The notes below the pieces were generated by a model. That model made no database searches. It was given only the letters and a program-made list of their open reading frames with translations, and had not been told where the DNA came from. From Streptomyces abyssalis (GTDB lineage: Bacteria; Actinomycetota; Actinomycetes; Streptomycetales; Streptomycetaceae), in NCBI RefSeq assembly GCF_001751365.1, contig NZ_LJGT01000040.1, forward strand, positions 124,001 to 188,000: 64,000 bases of DNA. The letters run 5' to 3'. Position numbers and translations under genes: made by a program. Position 1 is the first letter of the stretch. The number at the start of each line of letters is the position of its first letter. Positions 62,901 through 64,000 of this stretch are shown here, one piece after another.

Positions 62901-63247
62901 CAATCGCTCCCGCCGGGGGGCTCGTCGCGTGCGGATCGGACGGGCGGTCGGCCCGGGGCGCTGCTCGGCGATCCGCGCTGGAAATGTGCCGATCATAGAG
63001 GTTCGTGCTTGAGCGGAGCCAGTAACCACGGCGTCCCACCGGGGCGTTGGTGCGCGTGGGACGTAAGAGTGAACGCGAGGGTGACCGTTCCGGCACGGGT
63101 GCGGGAACGGGGCCGACCGCGTAAGGCAGCGCATCACACACAGTAGCCATATTGCCGCTCACGCGCATGGTCTAACGGAACAGGACTTAGCGGGCATTAC
63201 GGGCAACGGTTGAAGGGTCTTGCCCCCTGCCCCAGTGAGGTCCACAC
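62901..63247. other. Divergent region between c-di-GMP gene and M6-like gene
   Basis: 347 bp without a supported gene. It presumably contains the promoters of both. The longer frame of the c-di-GMP gene runs through part of it, but Pro/Arg-rich content and a good RBS at the inner GTG argue against coding. I found no convincing BldD box. Confidence 0.5.
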
Positions 63248-64000
63248 GTGGCGCGTTCTACGAAGCACGGCTCGCGGAGACCCACCTCCGTGCGGTGCGG
63301 ATGGCGCCGCGCGGGAGCGGTCCTCATGGCACTGACGGCCTTCATAGGGATGGGGCTCTTCGCCGGGCCGATCACCGCCGTCGCCGTGGCCGCACCGTGC
63401 GCCCTGCCGAGGACCGCCGCCCACCACTCCCTCGGTGTGGACAGCTGGGACCCGGCCTATCCGCGCCCGCGGAACCGCATAGACGCCGCCATGCTCTTCC
63501 TCTCCTTCCCCGACTCCCGCCCCATGACGACGCCCCGGGAGCTGACCGCCGACCACTTCCCGGCCACGTCCGACTTCTACAGACGCGCCTCCTACGGCAA
63601 GTTCCAGCTGCGCACCCACGCCGGCAAGCGCTGGATCCGGATGCCCTCCGATTCCCGCTCGTACGGGATAAGGCGTGACTGGCAGGAGCGGCAGCGCACC
63701 GACTACCTGCGGGACGCCGTCGCCGCCGCGGACCCGAGCGTCGACTTCAGCCGCTACGACCTGGTCTATCTCGTCGCCGATCCGGACGCCGGCGGCGTCG
63801 ACTCGGACGCCACGAAGGTCGTGAACCTCGAGACCCCCATCGAGGCCGACGGCACCGAGCTGCGCCGCCTCGTCACCGTCTTCGAGCAGAGCCCGCCCGA
63901 CCGCCACGTCCTCGCGCACGAGACCGGTCACGCCTTCGACCTGCCCGACCTCTACCAGCGGCCGGCCTCGGGGCTGGCCGACTGGGACACGTACGTCGGG
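63248..64000 (+). CDS. M6-type secreted metalloprotease (partial, runs off the window)
   Basis: 251 codons are visible and no stop is reached at the window end. The N-terminus VARSTKHGSRRPTSVRCGWR is basic, followed by a hydrophobic stretch (AVLMALTAFIGMGLFAGPIT), i.e. a signal peptide ending near AVAAP. The body has NRIDAAMLFLSFPDSRP and FYRRASYGKFQLRTHAGKRW, matching the M6 core. HVLAHETGHAFDLPDLY contains the HExxH zinc site (about residues 224-228). It is divergent from the c-di-GMP gene. Probable extracellular protease, related to the gene at 6596. Confidence 0.85.
   Translation, partial: MARSTKHGSRRPTSVRCGWRRAGAVLMALTAFIGMGLFAGPITAVAVAAPCALPRTAAHHSLGVDSWDPAYPRPRNRIDAAMLFLSFPDSRPMTTPRELTADHFPATSDFYRRASYGKFQLRTHAGKRWIRMPSDSRSYGIRRDWQERQRTDYLRDAVAAADPSVDFSRYDLVYLVADPDAGGVDSDATKVVNLETPIEADGTELRRLVTVFEQSPPDRHVLAHETGHAFDLPDLYQRPASGLADWDTYVG

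Noticed and set aside
62901-63140. BldD box in front of the c-di-GMP gene
   Set aside because: AGTGA and GGTGACC near 63068-63085 are in direct, not inverted, orientation and do not make the expected palindrome.

Overview
This 64 kb window is high-GC chromosomal DNA from an actinomycete, almost certainly Streptomyces or a close relative. The evidence is the G/C-ending codon use, the frequent GTG starts and an SsgA-like sporulation protein. It also carries a DasR-type GlcNAc regulon (PTS genes and a chitin/cellulose-active LPMO), the CslA-GlxA-GH6 tip-glycan genes, a PAS-GGDEF-EAL protein and an EhuBCDA transporter. From memory, gene order resembles the S. coelicolor core between roughly SCO2925-SCO2897 and SCO2838-SCO2817; no search was run. 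I see no prophage, plasmid, CRISPR array or biosynthetic gene cluster.

Layout. 1-9,100: a repeat-rich non-coding stretch, a glycolate-oxidase-type flavoenzyme, SsgA-like protein, two RDD membrane proteins and a secreted M6 protease. 9,115-13,614: a hypothetical gene, a repeat-mosaic spacer, NAD salvage (pncB-pncA), clpS-DUF2017. 13,809-15,896: a sulfur-carrier cysteine pathway (JAMM protease, leader peptide with candidate attenuator, CysO, CysM). 16,011-20,514: PemK-like protein, MBL-fold hydrolase, GlcNAc PTS with two DasR-like sites, rph. 20,706-32,869: lipoprotein, DUF445, SGNH hydrolase, a methionine aminopeptidase/XRE divergent pair, a decayed ABC exporter, PBP, GroES-like, DUF3618, Bcp, HNH nuclease, tRNA-Leu, rdgB. 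33,065-39,352: DUF6412-YidC, FAH hydrolase, a Gfo/Idh-ROK divergent pair, HAD phosphatase. 39,564-49,609: GH6, AGCS symporter, glxA, cslA, a frameshifted AlkZ-like gene, LPMO, tRNA-Lys. 49,693-61,021: IclR regulator, a long inverted repeat with two small ORFs, ehuBCDA, and a likely catabolic set (DUF3830, amidase, 2-hydroxyacid dehydrogenase, two maleate-isomerase-like proteins, luciferase-like oxidoreductase). 61,029-64,000: a c-di-GMP enzyme and the 5' part of a second M6-type protease.

Themes. (1) Chitin/GlcNAc control: DasR-like palindromes sit between the divergent EIIC and EIIB genes and in front of the LPMO. (2) Regulated cysteine supply: the leader peptide has two Cys codons, the second directly at the edge of an 11-bp inverted repeat. 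CysO carries ten residues beyond its Gly-Gly, so it would need trimming, plausibly by the neighbouring JAMM protease. (3) A dispersed palindromic repeat is found between genes and inside three genes: in frame in two, and with a stop plus frameshift in the ABC permease. (4) A roughly 150-bp inverted repeat at 50.6-51.2 kb duplicates a promoter/RBS-like block and the start of a small His/Arg/Pro-rich ORF, with alignment gaps that keep the frame. This is the least explained structure in the window.
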